A stretch of 64,000 bases of DNA from Geothermobacter hydrogeniphilus (GTDB lineage: Bacteria > Desulfobacterota > Desulfuromonadia > Desulfuromonadales > Geothermobacteraceae), in NCBI RefSeq assembly GCF_002093115.1, contig NZ_NAAD01000007.1, forward strand, positions 79,915 to 143,914, given 5' to 3'. The translations under genes were made by a program, and so were the position numbers. Each line of letters starts with the position of its first letter. The first letter of the stretch is position 1. The notes below the pieces were generated by a model, which saw nothing but the letters and a program-made list of their open reading frames with translations, was not told where the DNA came from and did not search any database. Positions 18,350 to 27,356 of the stretch are shown one piece after another.

Positions 18350-18517
18350 CTAGTACCATGTAACCCATAATCTTTCGCATCTTGCTGGTTATTTTCCGCG
18401 TCAACTGCGTTGCGCTTCACCGCTTCATAGCTACGGCTATGCAGCGGAAAGCGCGCCTTGTCGACACGGAAAATCCCGGCGCAATATTACGAAATCCTAT
18501 GAGTTACAGGGTACTAG
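18350..18517. repeat. Second palindromic element with 20-bp inverted ends
   Basis: It is bounded by CTAGTACCATGTAACCCATA and TATGAGTTACAGGGTACTAG, which are inverted repeats matching at 18 of 20 positions. Inside, ATTTTCCGCGTC pairs loosely with GACACGGAAAAT, and CATAGCTACGGCTATG forms a tight inner hairpin. No gene lies in it. It is unrelated in sequence to the neighbouring copy A but has the same hairpin design. Together the two elements fill the gap between pqiC and the MipA-like gene. Confidence 0.75.
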
Positions 18518-18556
18518 CTGAAGAAATGGGGACGTTCATTCTGAAAGGAGCATGTC

Positions 18557-19381
18557 ATGCGGATGGAGAAAACAATGAAACAGATGTTGATTACCCTGGT
18601 GGCGCTGGTTTTTCTGGTCGGTGTTGCCGGATCGGCGCTGGCCTTCGTTGACAGCGAAACCGGTGAAGGCGGGGTGCGGGGGGCGACTCAGATGGCTGCC
18701 GGTGCCGGTCTCGTCATGGTTCCCGATTACGAGGGCTCGGACGATTACACTGCGAGGCCTCTGCTGCTCTTTCAGTCTCATTACAAGAGCGGTCGTTTCG
18801 TTGATCTTTTCGCCAACCGGCTGCGGGTCAACCTGCTGCCGAACGCGCAGTATTATCTCGGTCCTGTGCTGCAGTACCGGGCCAAGCGGGACAATGATGT
18901 CGATGACGATCAGGTGAGCCGGATGAAGGAAGTCGACACCGCCATCGAGGCCGGTGTTTTCGGCGGGTTTGCCCTGAACAACTGGATCGTCAGCATTCAG
19001 TATGTCCTCGATGTCTCCGATGCCCATGACGGCAGCCTGGTGACCCTGAGCGGGGGTTATCGTTACGTGCCCAGCCGGGACCTGACCCTGATGCCGACCT
19101 TGTCGGCCACCTATGCCGACAGCGATTACATGCAGACCTACTTCGGCGTCAGTGCCGGCAACCGCGGCACGTCCACCCTGCCCAATTTCAAGGCCTCTTC
19201 CGGCCTCAAGGATGTGACCGCCGCCCTGCTGGTCGACTATCATCCCTGGCAGCACTGGAAACTGGTCGGTGGCGCCGGCTTCAAATCCCTGCTCGGTGAT
19301 GCCTCCGACAGCCCGCTGGTTGACCAGCAGGGTTCCGATTCGCAGCTGATTGTCGGCATCATGGCCGCCTACCAGTTCTGA
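18557..19381 (+). CDS. MipA/OmpV family outer-membrane protein
   Basis: The 274-residue product has a signal peptide (LITLVALVFLVGVAGSALA) and a beta-barrel-like mature part with the MipA/OmpV landmarks GAGLVMVPDYEGSDDY, RPLLLFQSHYKSGRFV and a C-terminal phenylalanine (MAAYQF). The start at 18557 follows AAAGGAG by 6 bases. Family members are outer-membrane proteins, some linked to murein hydrolase scaffolding; here no partner is adjacent. It stands alone between repeat elements and a strong terminator. Confidence 0.88.
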   Translation: MRMEKTMKQMLITLVALVFLVGVAGSALAFVDSETGEGGVRGATQMAAGAGLVMVPDYEGSDDYTARPLLLFQSHYKSGRFVDLFANRLRVNLLPNAQYYLGPVLQYRAKRDNDVDDDQVSRMKEVDTAIEAGVFGGFALNNWIVSIQYVLDVSDAHDGSLVTLSGGYRYVPSRDLTLMPTLSATYADSDYMQTYFGVSAGNRGTSTLPNFKASSGLKDVTAALLVDYHPWQHWKLVGGAGFKSLLGDASDSPLVDQQGSDSQLIVGIMAAYQF

Positions 19382-19414
19382 AAATCCATTCGTATTCCAG
19401 TTCCATGTGAAAGA

Positions 19415-19454
19415 CCGGCCCGAGTTGTCAGACAACTCGGGCCGGTTGCCTTTT
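19415..19454 (+). terminator. Rho-independent terminator after the MipA/OmpV gene
   Basis: CCGGCCCGAGTTGT and its complement ACAACTCGGGCCGG form a 14-bp perfect stem with a very short loop, followed by TTGCCTTTT. It ends the MipA/OmpV transcript 34 bp after its stop codon. Confidence 0.9.
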
Positions 19455-19678
19455 GGCCGGCGACAAACCTGCTTCTCAGAGAGGATGCAGGGGCTGCTGC
19501 GGCGAAATAAGCGGAGCGTTCCATTGAAAATATGCCGGAAGCGGCTAGAATGTCAAACATGCCAGGACAGCTTTTTCTTTATTTTTTCAATAAGATAGAT
19601 TGAATCAACGAGTTCATTTGAAACGGGTCAGTGTTTCAGGAGACCTGTCCCTGAGCTTGACAGGCAGAAGGTTCGATT

Positions 19679-21436
19679 TTGAAGTTCTTTTGGGGGCGCA
19701 TTTTCGTTCCGGTTCTTTTGTGGACGGCTCTTTTTCCCGGATCCGCGGTTTCGGCCGATGTCCGACTGGTCGTCAGCGGGGTCAAGGGAGCGTTGCGCAA
19801 GAATGTTGAGGCGGCGTTGCAGTTGCCGAGCGGGCTGGTCCACGACGGCCGGACCAATCGTCGCTGGCTGGAGCGCCTGCTGCAGAAGGCCCCGGCGGAT
19901 GCCCGCAAGGCCCTGGAACCGCTCGGTTATTATCATGGTCAAGTCAAGGCGGAACTGGTCGGGGGGCGGGAGCGGGAGGAGTTGCGGGTGCAGGTCGATC
20001 CCGGTGAGCCGATTCGCCTGGGTCGGGTACGGGTGACGGTGACCGGACCGGGTGCCGAACGGTTGCCGTTGCGACGGATGGTTGCCGGTTTTTCGCTGAA
20101 AAGTGGCGATCAGCTCAATCATAAGGCTTACGAGGATGCCAAGCTGGCCCTGCGGGTGGCCGCGGTTGATCTCGGTTATCTCAAGGCGAAATATCGGCGC
20201 AGCCGGGTCGAGGTTGACGTCGAAGCTTATCGCGCCGATGTCGATCTGGAGCTGGAGACCGGTCCGCTGTTCTATTTCGGTGAGATCAGTATTGAGGGAG
20301 GCGATTCGTTTCCTCCCGATTTTTTACGGCGCTATCTTGAATTTTCCGCCGGTGATATCTTTTCCAATAAACAATTGAGCCGTACCCGGATCAATTTTCT
20401 CAAGGCCGACCGGTTTGATGATATCCAGCTGGTTCCTGAAATCGAGCTTGCCAGGCGGCAACTGGTGCCGGTCCGTATCCGCCTCAAGGAAGGCGCCCGG
20501 CGCCGGCTGCGGGCCGGGGTCGGTTACGGGACCAATACCGGCGCGCGCCTGACCCTCAACTACCAGGAGTTGAATCTCTGGCAGCGCGCTCACCGTTTCG
20601 AGGCCGATTTCAGCCTGGCACAGAAAACCCAGGCGCTCATCACCCGCTATACCATTCCCCTGCCGGGGCATAAGGAGAATTCCTGGGGGATCAACGCCGG
20701 ACTCTCCAAGGAAGATATCGATGTCTATGAAACCGAGATTATTCATCTGGAAGGCGAGCGGGTTTTCGGCCTCGGCAGTGATGCCGTCATTTCGTTTTCC
20801 CTTCGGCAGCAACGTGAGGATTACACCATCGGCCGGCGTTCCGATATCTCGACCCTGCTGCTGCCGGGAATCCGTTACCAGCGCCGACATTATGATGACC
20901 CGGTCAATCCGAACCGGGGGGTTCAGTATCGCCTGGAGCTGACCGGCAGTCACGACGCGTTGCTTTCCGACAGCACGCTGTTGCGCTTTACCGGGGGCGG
21001 AGCGCTGATGCAGCCGTTGGGGGAGGACTGGACCCTGTTGCTGCGCAGTTATTTCGGACTGCTGGCCCATGATGGTGATTTCAATGATGTGCCGGTTTCG
21101 ATGCGGTTCTTCGTTGGTGGCGACAATGGTGTGCGCGGCTACGCCTACAAGTCCCGCGGGGCGACCGATGAAACCGGGCGGGTGATCGGTGGTGACGGTC
21201 TGGCCGGAGGAAGCCTGGAGGTGGAATATGCCTTCAGCAAACGCTATGGGGCCGCCCTCTTCTATGACGTCGGAAGCGCTTTCATGGCTTTTCAGCAGGT
21301 GCGTTTTATTCAGGGGGCCGGTGTCGGTGCCCGTGTCTATACCCCGGTCGGACCGATCAAGATCGACCTGGCACGCCAGCTTCATGAGCCGAACCCGGGC
21401 TGGCGCATTCACTTCAGCGTCGGGTTTGACCTGTGA
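19679..21436 (+). CDS. tamA: TamA, Omp85-family outer-membrane assembly factor
   Basis: The 585-residue protein has a signal peptide (FVPVLLWTALFPGSAVSA), POTRA domains (VRLVVSGVKGALRKNVEAAL; RVRVTVTGPGAERL; FYFGEISIEGGDSFPP) and a C-terminal 16-strand barrel with the Omp85 lid-lock region RFFVGGDNGVRGYAYKS and the terminal VGFDL-type strand. TTG at 19679 is taken as start because AGAAGG lies 7-8 bases upstream and the signal peptide begins there. The stop overlaps the GTG of tamB, as in many genomes; together they promote insertion of outer-membrane proteins and possibly lipid movement. Confidence 0.92.
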   Translation: MKFFWGRIFVPVLLWTALFPGSAVSADVRLVVSGVKGALRKNVEAALQLPSGLVHDGRTNRRWLERLLQKAPADARKALEPLGYYHGQVKAELVGGREREELRVQVDPGEPIRLGRVRVTVTGPGAERLPLRRMVAGFSLKSGDQLNHKAYEDAKLALRVAAVDLGYLKAKYRRSRVEVDVEAYRADVDLELETGPLFYFGEISIEGGDSFPPDFLRRYLEFSAGDIFSNKQLSRTRINFLKADRFDDIQLVPEIELARRQLVPVRIRLKEGARRRLRAGVGYGTNTGARLTLNYQELNLWQRAHRFEADFSLAQKTQALITRYTIPLPGHKENSWGINAGLSKEDIDVYETEIIHLEGERVFGLGSDAVISFSLRQQREDYTIGRRSDISTLLLPGIRYQRRHYDDPVNPNRGVQYRLELTGSHDALLSDSTLLRFTGGGALMQPLGEDWTLLLRSYFGLLAHDGDFNDVPVSMRFFVGGDNGVRGYAYKSRGATDETGRVIGGDGLAGGSLEVEYAFSKRYGAALFYDVGSAFMAFQQVRFIQGAGVGARVYTPVGPIKIDLARQLHEPNPGWRIHFSVGFDL

Positions 21437-24400
21437 CGCGGCGGTTCAAAGGCCTGTTCGCGGCCCTGACGCTGTTGCTGTCGGTGCTCGTTGCCGGCGG
21501 CTGGCTGCTTTACAGCTCTTCCGGGGCCGGCTGGCTGCTGCAGCGGATTGATGGTTTCGGCGGTGTCCGGATCGAGGTTGGTTCGCTGCAGGGGCAACTG
21601 GCGACGGGGCTTGACCTGCAGGGGGGGCGGGTCGCCTGGGATGGTGGCCGGCTGGCATTCGCGGAGTTGCAGTTCGGCTGGAACCCGTGGGCACTGTTCG
21701 GTGGCGGGGTGGATATTGAACAGCTGCGGGTGACGGGTCTTGATCTGTGGGTCGATACGACCGCGACCGATTCCGACCCCCTGACGGCACTGCCGCTGAC
21801 GGCCGACCGGCTTGAACTGCCCTCTCCCTGGCCGCTGCCCGCCTGGCTGCATGGCGAGATCAGGCAGCTGCGGCTGAGTCGTTTCAATTATCATTCCGGC
21901 GACGGGGTGACGGTGATTGCCGACCGAATCGAAGGTCGACTGCAGTTGCGTGACCGGCAACTGCAGATCTCTCCTGCTGTTTACATGTCTCCCTACGTTG
22001 AGCTTTCCGGTGACCTGCGTTGGGACCTGCGGACCATGCGTCTTGACTACCGGGCTGAAGTGGTCCTGCCGGAAGAGCTGGTGTCCGGGGAATCTCTGGG
22101 AAACGTCGGGTTGTCGGCGACCGCGACCGGGAGGCTTCAGGTTCAGGGTGACTGGCGGGCCTATCGCGGCACCCTGCTGTTGCGGAACGGTCCGACCCGC
22201 CTGGCGGGGGACGTATTCGGTAATCTCGACGGGGTCTGGTTGCGTCATCTTCAGGGGGACTGGCTGCAGGGGCAATTGGAGCAGGGACGGCTCGATCTTG
22301 ACTGGCGCCGGGATTTCCGCATGGACTGGCGGGTGGCGGTCGGGCACCTCAACCCGGCTGAAACTGTCCTTGGCAGGGCCGGCGATCTTTCCTTTGCCGG
22401 CAGCGGCAGTCTCCGGGTTCCGGAGACCGCTCCGCTGGTGATTGCGGCGGCCGTCGACAACCTGCACGGACAGCTGCAGGGATATCCGCTCACCGGTCAT
22501 GGCCGAATCCGCCTGGTTGGGGAGGAGCTTTCCTTTGAGGATCTGCAGTTGCGTTCCGAGGGGCTGGTGCTGAGTGCCGCGGGTGACCTGGCCGAGCGTT
22601 TCGATTTCCAGCTCCAGGTGGCCGATCTTTCCCGTTGGATCGAAGGCGCTGCCGGGAAGATTGTCGGCAGCGGCTGGTTGCGGTTTGACGACGGCGGGTG
22701 GGCCGGCGACGGCGAGCTGTCGGGACAGCAGCTGCAGTGGCGGGGGCTGCGGATCGGCGATCTGCAGGTGAACGCCGCCCATCCCGGGGCGGAGGCTGCG
22801 CTGAATGTCAACATCAGGGCTGCGGATATCGATCAGGGAGGGTTGCAGATCTCAACCCTGAATGCTGTTGTTGCCGGTCTCACGGAGGATCATCGGCTTG
22901 ATTTGCGGCTGGAAGGTCCGGAGGGATCCCTGGCTTTGTCGGCGGTCGGCAGTTGGGACGGAGAGGAATGGCGCGGTACCGTGGAACATTTCACCACCAG
23001 ACTGCTGGATGGTGCGGCGCTGATACTCCAGCATCCGGCTGCGGTCCGCTGGAGTACGCGGCGCTGGGCGGTTGCCCCGCTGCTGGTGACCGGTGCTGCC
23101 GGAGAGAGTCTGCGACTGGCGGGACACTACCAGGTTGAACGCCGTGACGGCGATATCTCCGGTTCCTGGCGCAAGCTGCGACTGGAGCGCCTGGCGTCGT
23201 TGCTGCCGGAACAGATCCTGCGGGGGGAGAGTTCCGGTTCCTTCAGCCTGCAACTGCAGGCCGGTCGCCCGGTCCAGCTCGCATTGAAGATCGATGCCGC
23301 CGGGGAGTTGCGCCATCAATCCTGGGACGAAGCGCTGCGGGAGTTGCATCTCGACCTTGATTGGCATCAGCGTCGGCTGGTTTTCAGTGTCCGGGCCGTC
23401 GGCAGCAGGGAGGCTGGGCTGGAGTTTTCCGGTGACGCCCGGCAGCCTCTCGGCCTGGATTTCCCCGAGGAGGGCCAGTTTCATTTTTCCGCGGTCAGGT
23501 TGCGGCTTGCCGCCCTGCGCCGCTGGCTGCCGGCGGAGCTGTCGGTGCGGGGTCAGGTCGCCCTTGAAGGAGAAGGTCGCTGGCTTGGCGGCGGACGTTT
23601 CCGTTTGAGCGGGCAGGCAACCGGCAGCGGCGCCGAATTGTCCTGGCGTGACAGTCGGGGTGTGCTTCATTCACGGTTGAAGGAAGCCGGTCTGGAGTGG
23701 CAGTGGCAGGAGAAGACCCTGCGACTGGGGTGTCGACTGGTCCTGAACGATGGGGGAGGATTGCATGGTGAGTTGGCTCTGCCTCTGGCCGCCGCCTGGC
23801 CGCCGGTTATCGATCGAGATGCTCCGGTGACGGGTGCCGTCAGTGGAGAACTGGCTGAAACCGGCATGCTCGAAGCCCTGTTGCCGATGCCGATCGAGGA
23901 GCTGAGCGGCCGGCTGGTCCTTGACCTGGGACTGGGCGGCACCCTGCATCGTCCCGCGCTGCAGGGGCGGATCGGTCTGCGGCAGGCCGGAGCCTACCTG
24001 CCGCAGCTTGGTATCAGCCTGCGGCCGATCGAACTGGATATGCGGCTGAGTGGAGATCGGGCCGAAATCGAGACGTTGCGCATCGTGTCCGGGGCCAGCG
24101 TCCTGCGGGGTCGCGGCTGGTTGAAGCTCGGGGGAGAGGGAGGCTTCCGCTACCGGTTGGAGCTTCAGGGGGATAATTTCCTGGCCGCCGATTTACCGGA
24201 ACTGGTCGTCGAGCTTTCCCCCGAGATTGAACTCAGTGGTGACGCTGAGCGGCTGCAGGTCACGGGACAGGTGCTGGTGCCGCGGCTTGAGCTGCGTGGG
24301 GTCCGGGCGGCGCCCGAGGTTCCTCCCAGTCCTGATGTGGTGGTTCTGCAAACGGAATCACCGGTTGCTGCCGACGCGACAGCATGGCAGCCGGAAGTGC

Positions 24401-24999
24401 TGTTGAAGGTGGTACTCGGTGATCGGGTGACGGTGGCGGCGGGGGGCGTGAACGCCCGTCTTGGCGGGGCTGTCGATATCAGCCTCGCGGCCGGCGGAGT
24501 CCCCCGGGCCGATGGCGAGATTCATATTGTCGAAGGAGATTTCGCGGCCTACGGGGTACGTCTGAAGATCCGTCACGGGCGGCTTCGCTATCGGTCCGCA
24601 CCGCTGAATAACCCGTCCCTGGATATTCTGGCGATGCGCGATCTGGGGCAGCTTCAGGCCGGCGTACAGATCGGCGGCACGGCCAGGAGGCCGCGCATCA
24701 CCCTCCATTCGCGTCCGGCGATGCCGGAAAAAGATATCCTGCTGGCGATTGTTACAGGTCGCCGGGCGTCTTCAAGTGGCGGTGATGAAGGGATGCTGAT
24801 GCTCGGCACCGGAGCCCTGATGGCTCCCGGCGAATCCCTCTTCTCCAAGATCGGCCTGACCAATATTGATCTCCAGGGGCTTTTTTCCGGAGAGGGCGGG
24901 CTGCGGCTGCGCCATCGCCTGGCCGAGCGCTGGGAGGTCGAGTCGGTACTCGGTATCAACAGCGGTATCGATCTCTTTTACCTGATTGAATTCCATTGA
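21433..24999 (+). CDS. tamB: TamB, translocation and assembly module inner-membrane protein
   Basis: The 1188-residue protein has an N-terminal membrane anchor (LFAALTLLLSVLVAGGWLLY), a very long periplasmic stretch of repetitive beta strands (the AsmA/TamB bridge fold) and the conserved C-terminal DUF490 domain (GEIHIVEGDFAAYGVRLKI, RYRSAPLNNPSLDILAMR, DILLAIVTGR, ending IDLFYLIEFH). It spans from inner to outer membrane and works with TamA. GTG at 21433 overlaps the tamA stop by 4 bases, so it is translationally coupled. Confidence 0.92.
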   Translation: MTRRFKGLFAALTLLLSVLVAGGWLLYSSSGAGWLLQRIDGFGGVRIEVGSLQGQLATGLDLQGGRVAWDGGRLAFAELQFGWNPWALFGGGVDIEQLRVTGLDLWVDTTATDSDPLTALPLTADRLELPSPWPLPAWLHGEIRQLRLSRFNYHSGDGVTVIADRIEGRLQLRDRQLQISPAVYMSPYVELSGDLRWDLRTMRLDYRAEVVLPEELVSGESLGNVGLSATATGRLQVQGDWRAYRGTLLLRNGPTRLAGDVFGNLDGVWLRHLQGDWLQGQLEQGRLDLDWRRDFRMDWRVAVGHLNPAETVLGRAGDLSFAGSGSLRVPETAPLVIAAAVDNLHGQLQGYPLTGHGRIRLVGEELSFEDLQLRSEGLVLSAAGDLAERFDFQLQVADLSRWIEGAAGKIVGSGWLRFDDGGWAGDGELSGQQLQWRGLRIGDLQVNAAHPGAEAALNVNIRAADIDQGGLQISTLNAVVAGLTEDHRLDLRLEGPEGSLALSAVGSWDGEEWRGTVEHFTTRLLDGAALILQHPAAVRWSTRRWAVAPLLVTGAAGESLRLAGHYQVERRDGDISGSWRKLRLERLASLLPEQILRGESSGSFSLQLQAGRPVQLALKIDAAGELRHQSWDEALRELHLDLDWHQRRLVFSVRAVGSREAGLEFSGDARQPLGLDFPEEGQFHFSAVRLRLAALRRWLPAELSVRGQVALEGEGRWLGGGRFRLSGQATGSGAELSWRDSRGVLHSRLKEAGLEWQWQEKTLRLGCRLVLNDGGGLHGELALPLAAAWPPVIDRDAPVTGAVSGELAETGMLEALLPMPIEELSGRLVLDLGLGGTLHRPALQGRIGLRQAGAYLPQLGISLRPIELDMRLSGDRAEIETLRIVSGASVLRGRGWLKLGGEGGFRYRLELQGDNFLAADLPELVVELSPEIELSGDAERLQVTGQVLVPRLELRGVRAAPEVPPSPDVVVLQTESPVAADATAWQPEVLLKVVLGDRVTVAAGGVNARLGGAVDISLAAGGVPRADGEIHIVEGDFAAYGVRLKIRHGRLRYRSAPLNNPSLDILAMRDLGQLQAGVQIGGTARRPRITLHSRPAMPEKDILLAIVTGRRASSSGGDEGMLMLGTGALMAPGESLFSKIGLTNIDLQGLFSGEGGLRLRHRLAERWEVESVLGINSGIDLFYLIEFH

Positions 25000-25017
25000 A
25001 CGGGATTCTGGAGACTG

Positions 25018-26607
25018 ATGATGGACCCTCTCTGGTTGACCATTGCTTTCGGCGGCGGCTACCTGCTGCGCCAGGTCGGACTGCCGCCGATGGTCGGATT
25101 TCTGATCGCCGGCTTTGTCCTCAACGGACTTGGAATCCAGGGAGGGGATCTGCTGCGGACCATGGCCGATCTCGGCGTCACCCTGCTGCTTTTCAGTATC
25201 GGTCTCAAGCTCGATCTCCGCAGCCTGTTGCGGGCGGAAATCTGGGCCGGGAGCAGCCTGCACCTGTTGCTCAGCGTGCTGTTGACAGGGCTGTTTATTC
25301 TGGCATGCGATGCTTTGGGGGTCGGCCTGTTCGCCGGACTTGATTTCCAGGTTGTGTTGCTGGTTGCCTTTGCCCTCAGTTTTTCCAGCACCGTTTTCGC
25401 GGTCAAGGTGTTGGAGCAAAAGGGGGAGATGGCGGCCATGCACGGCCGGGTGGCGATCGGTATCCTGATCATGCAGGATGTCTTCGCGGTTCTCTTTCTG
25501 ACCATTTCCGCCGGCAAGGTTCCTTCCCCCTGGGCCCTGGCCATTCCTCTCCTGCTCTGGCTGCTGCGTCCCCTGCTGTATCGCCTGCTCAATCGCTGTG
25601 GTCATGGTGAACTGCTGGTGCTGTGCGGATTTTTTCTCGCCCTGGTGGCCGGTTATTCCGGCTTTGTGCTGCTTGGTCTCAAGGGTGATTTGGGAGCGCT
25701 GATCATGGGGGTGCTGTTGTCAGGGCATTCGCGCGCTTCGGAACTGTCCAAGTCGCTGCTCGGTTTCAAGGACCTGCTGCTGGTCGGATTTTTTCTCAGC
25801 ATCGGTCTTTCCGGTGTTCCCGACGGTGCCACGCTGGTCACCGCCCTGCTGCTGGTATTTCTGTTGCCGTTTAAAACCGGCCTCTATTTTCTCCTGTTGA
25901 CCCGGTTCCGGCTGCGTGCCCGTTCCGCTCTGTTGGCTTCCTTCAGCCTGGCGAACTACAGTGAATTCGGATTGATCGTCGGCGCCATCGCGGTTTCATC
26001 CGGTTGGCTCGACAGCCAGTGGTTGGTCGCCGTGGCCATCGCCCTGTCGCTCAGTTTTGTCCTCGCCGCTCCCTTGAACAGTGCCGCCGCCACCCTTTAC
26101 GAGCGTTGGCAGGAATCCCTGAAGCGGTTTGAAACCAGAACCCGGCACCCGAGTGACCAGCCGCTTGAGCCGGGAGAGGTTTCCATCGCGGTGTTCGGCA
26201 TGGGGCGTATCGGGACCGCGGTTTACGACTATTTTCACAAGCGTTATGCTGACAAGGTGGTCGGAGTCGATTACAACAAGGAGAAAGTCACGCGGCATTG
26301 TCGGGATGGGCGTCATGTCATCTACGGCGATCCGACCGATCCCGATTTCTGGGCGCGGATGCCGCGTGACAATCGGGTCGAGCTCTGCCTGCTGGCGATG
26401 CCGAAGCACGTGGCCAACATCTCTGTGGCCGCGACCATGCGGGGACGCGGTTACCAGGGCCGGTTGGCAAGTATCGCCTATTTTGCCGATCAGATCGATG
26501 AGCTGGAAACTCTCGGTGTCGCGACCTTTGATTTCTATGCCGAAGCCGGCAGCGGTTTTGCCCGCCATGCTGATCAATTGTCGGCTCGGGATTTAGCGGA
26601 CTTTTAA
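25018..26607 (+). CDS. Kef-type cation:proton antiporter with C-terminal NAD-binding (TrkA-N) domain
   Basis: The 529-residue protein has about a dozen membrane helices of the CPA2 Na+/H+ exchanger fold (GGYLLRQVGLPPMVGFLIAG, LLFSIGLKLDLRSLL, ALSFSSTVFAVKVLEQKGEM), then at about residue 385 a Rossmann domain starting VSIAVFGMGRIGTAVYDYF. It would move K+ (or another cation) against protons under nucleotide control. It lacks an obvious RCK C-terminal lobe. It follows tamB by 18 bp and may be in the same transcript. Confidence 0.88.
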   Translation: MMDPLWLTIAFGGGYLLRQVGLPPMVGFLIAGFVLNGLGIQGGDLLRTMADLGVTLLLFSIGLKLDLRSLLRAEIWAGSSLHLLLSVLLTGLFILACDALGVGLFAGLDFQVVLLVAFALSFSSTVFAVKVLEQKGEMAAMHGRVAIGILIMQDVFAVLFLTISAGKVPSPWALAIPLLLWLLRPLLYRLLNRCGHGELLVLCGFFLALVAGYSGFVLLGLKGDLGALIMGVLLSGHSRASELSKSLLGFKDLLLVGFFLSIGLSGVPDGATLVTALLLVFLLPFKTGLYFLLLTRFRLRARSALLASFSLANYSEFGLIVGAIAVSSGWLDSQWLVAVAIALSLSFVLAAPLNSAAATLYERWQESLKRFETRTRHPSDQPLEPGEVSIAVFGMGRIGTAVYDYFHKRYADKVVGVDYNKEKVTRHCRDGRHVIYGDPTDPDFWARMPRDNRVELCLLAMPKHVANISVAATMRGRGYQGRLASIAYFADQIDELETLGVATFDFYAEAGSGFARHADQLSARDLADF

Positions 26608-26689
26608 TCCGGCGGGTCTTGGCTAACGGTAAAATGCTGGTAACCTTTGAATTTCAGCTGTCTCCCTTCTTGACCGTCAGGAGTCGATC

Positions 26690-27157
26690 ATGAAAACAAG
26701 CGTTGTCCGGAGCAGTCTTTTTCTCTCATTGAGTTGTTTTTTTCTGCTGGCCGGTTGCGCGCCAAGTACTTCGGGTAATGTCTATACTCGCGACCAGGCC
26801 CGTACCAGCCATTCTGTCTACTACGGCACCATTCTGCGGGCCGATCCGGTGACCATCGAGGGCAAGTCCTCGGCCGTAGGGGCGATTGCCGGTGGAGCCC
26901 TGGGCGGTGTTCTCGGCAATGCGGTCGGGAGTGGCAAGGGCCGCAATCTTGCCACCGTGGCCGGAGCCCTGGGCGGTGCGGCCGCCGGGTCGGCGATTGA
27001 AAAGAAGACCACCACCGTGCAGGGGGTGGAACTTGAAGTTGAACTGGACAACGGTGAGCTGCTTGTGGTTGTCCAGGAGGCCGATGCCGCTTATCGGGTC
27101 GGTGACCGGGTGCGGGTGATCAAGGATGCCCGGGGCACGACCCGGGTTCGTCAATAG
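26690..27157 (+). CDS. SlyB-like glycine-zipper outer-membrane lipoprotein
   Basis: The 155-residue product has a lipobox (FLLAGC), the lead-in YYGTILRADPVTIEG, and a glycine-zipper double helix (GAIAGGALGGVLGNAVGSG, ALGGAAAGSAIEKK) followed by a small beta domain (GVELEVELDNGELLVVVQE, VGDRVRVIKD). That order is the SlyB/Pcp 17-kDa lipoprotein family. It starts 7 bases after CAGGAG. Role: outer-membrane integrity, inferred from the family. Confidence 0.88.
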   Translation: MKTSVVRSSLFLSLSCFFLLAGCAPSTSGNVYTRDQARTSHSVYYGTILRADPVTIEGKSSAVGAIAGGALGGVLGNAVGSGKGRNLATVAGALGGAAAGSAIEKKTTTVQGVELEVELDNGELLVVVQEADAAYRVGDRVRVIKDARGTTRVRQ

Positions 27158-27167
27158 CGGGCTGATG

Positions 27168-27268
27168 AAAAACGTCCATTGCGGCGTTGTTTTTCCCCCG
27201 CGTCAACGACGTACCTTCTAGTACACCTTGTTCCGGGGGTTGCGGACGCCTTGTGACTGGACATTTTT
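27168..27268. repeat. Hairpin-forming intergenic element
   Basis: It starts AAAAACGTCCA and ends TGGACATTTTT, an inverted pair matching at 10 of 11 positions; inside, CCCCCG pairs with CGGGGG and the centre is ACGTACCTTCTAGTACACCT. I recognise the general form (AAAAACGTCCA..GCGGCGTTG..CGACGTAC..GTAC..CGCCTTG..TGGACATTTTT) as one that recurs in Geobacter-type genomes, from memory. It lies between the SlyB-like gene and nhaA. Confidence 0.65.
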
Positions 27269-27356
27269 GCCCAGCCCGGGGAATATGTCTTTTTCAACCC
27301 CCTGATAGTTCTTGGTGCCCGTCTGCACTTGGCTTGCCCTTTCTGAGGAGTTTTTA

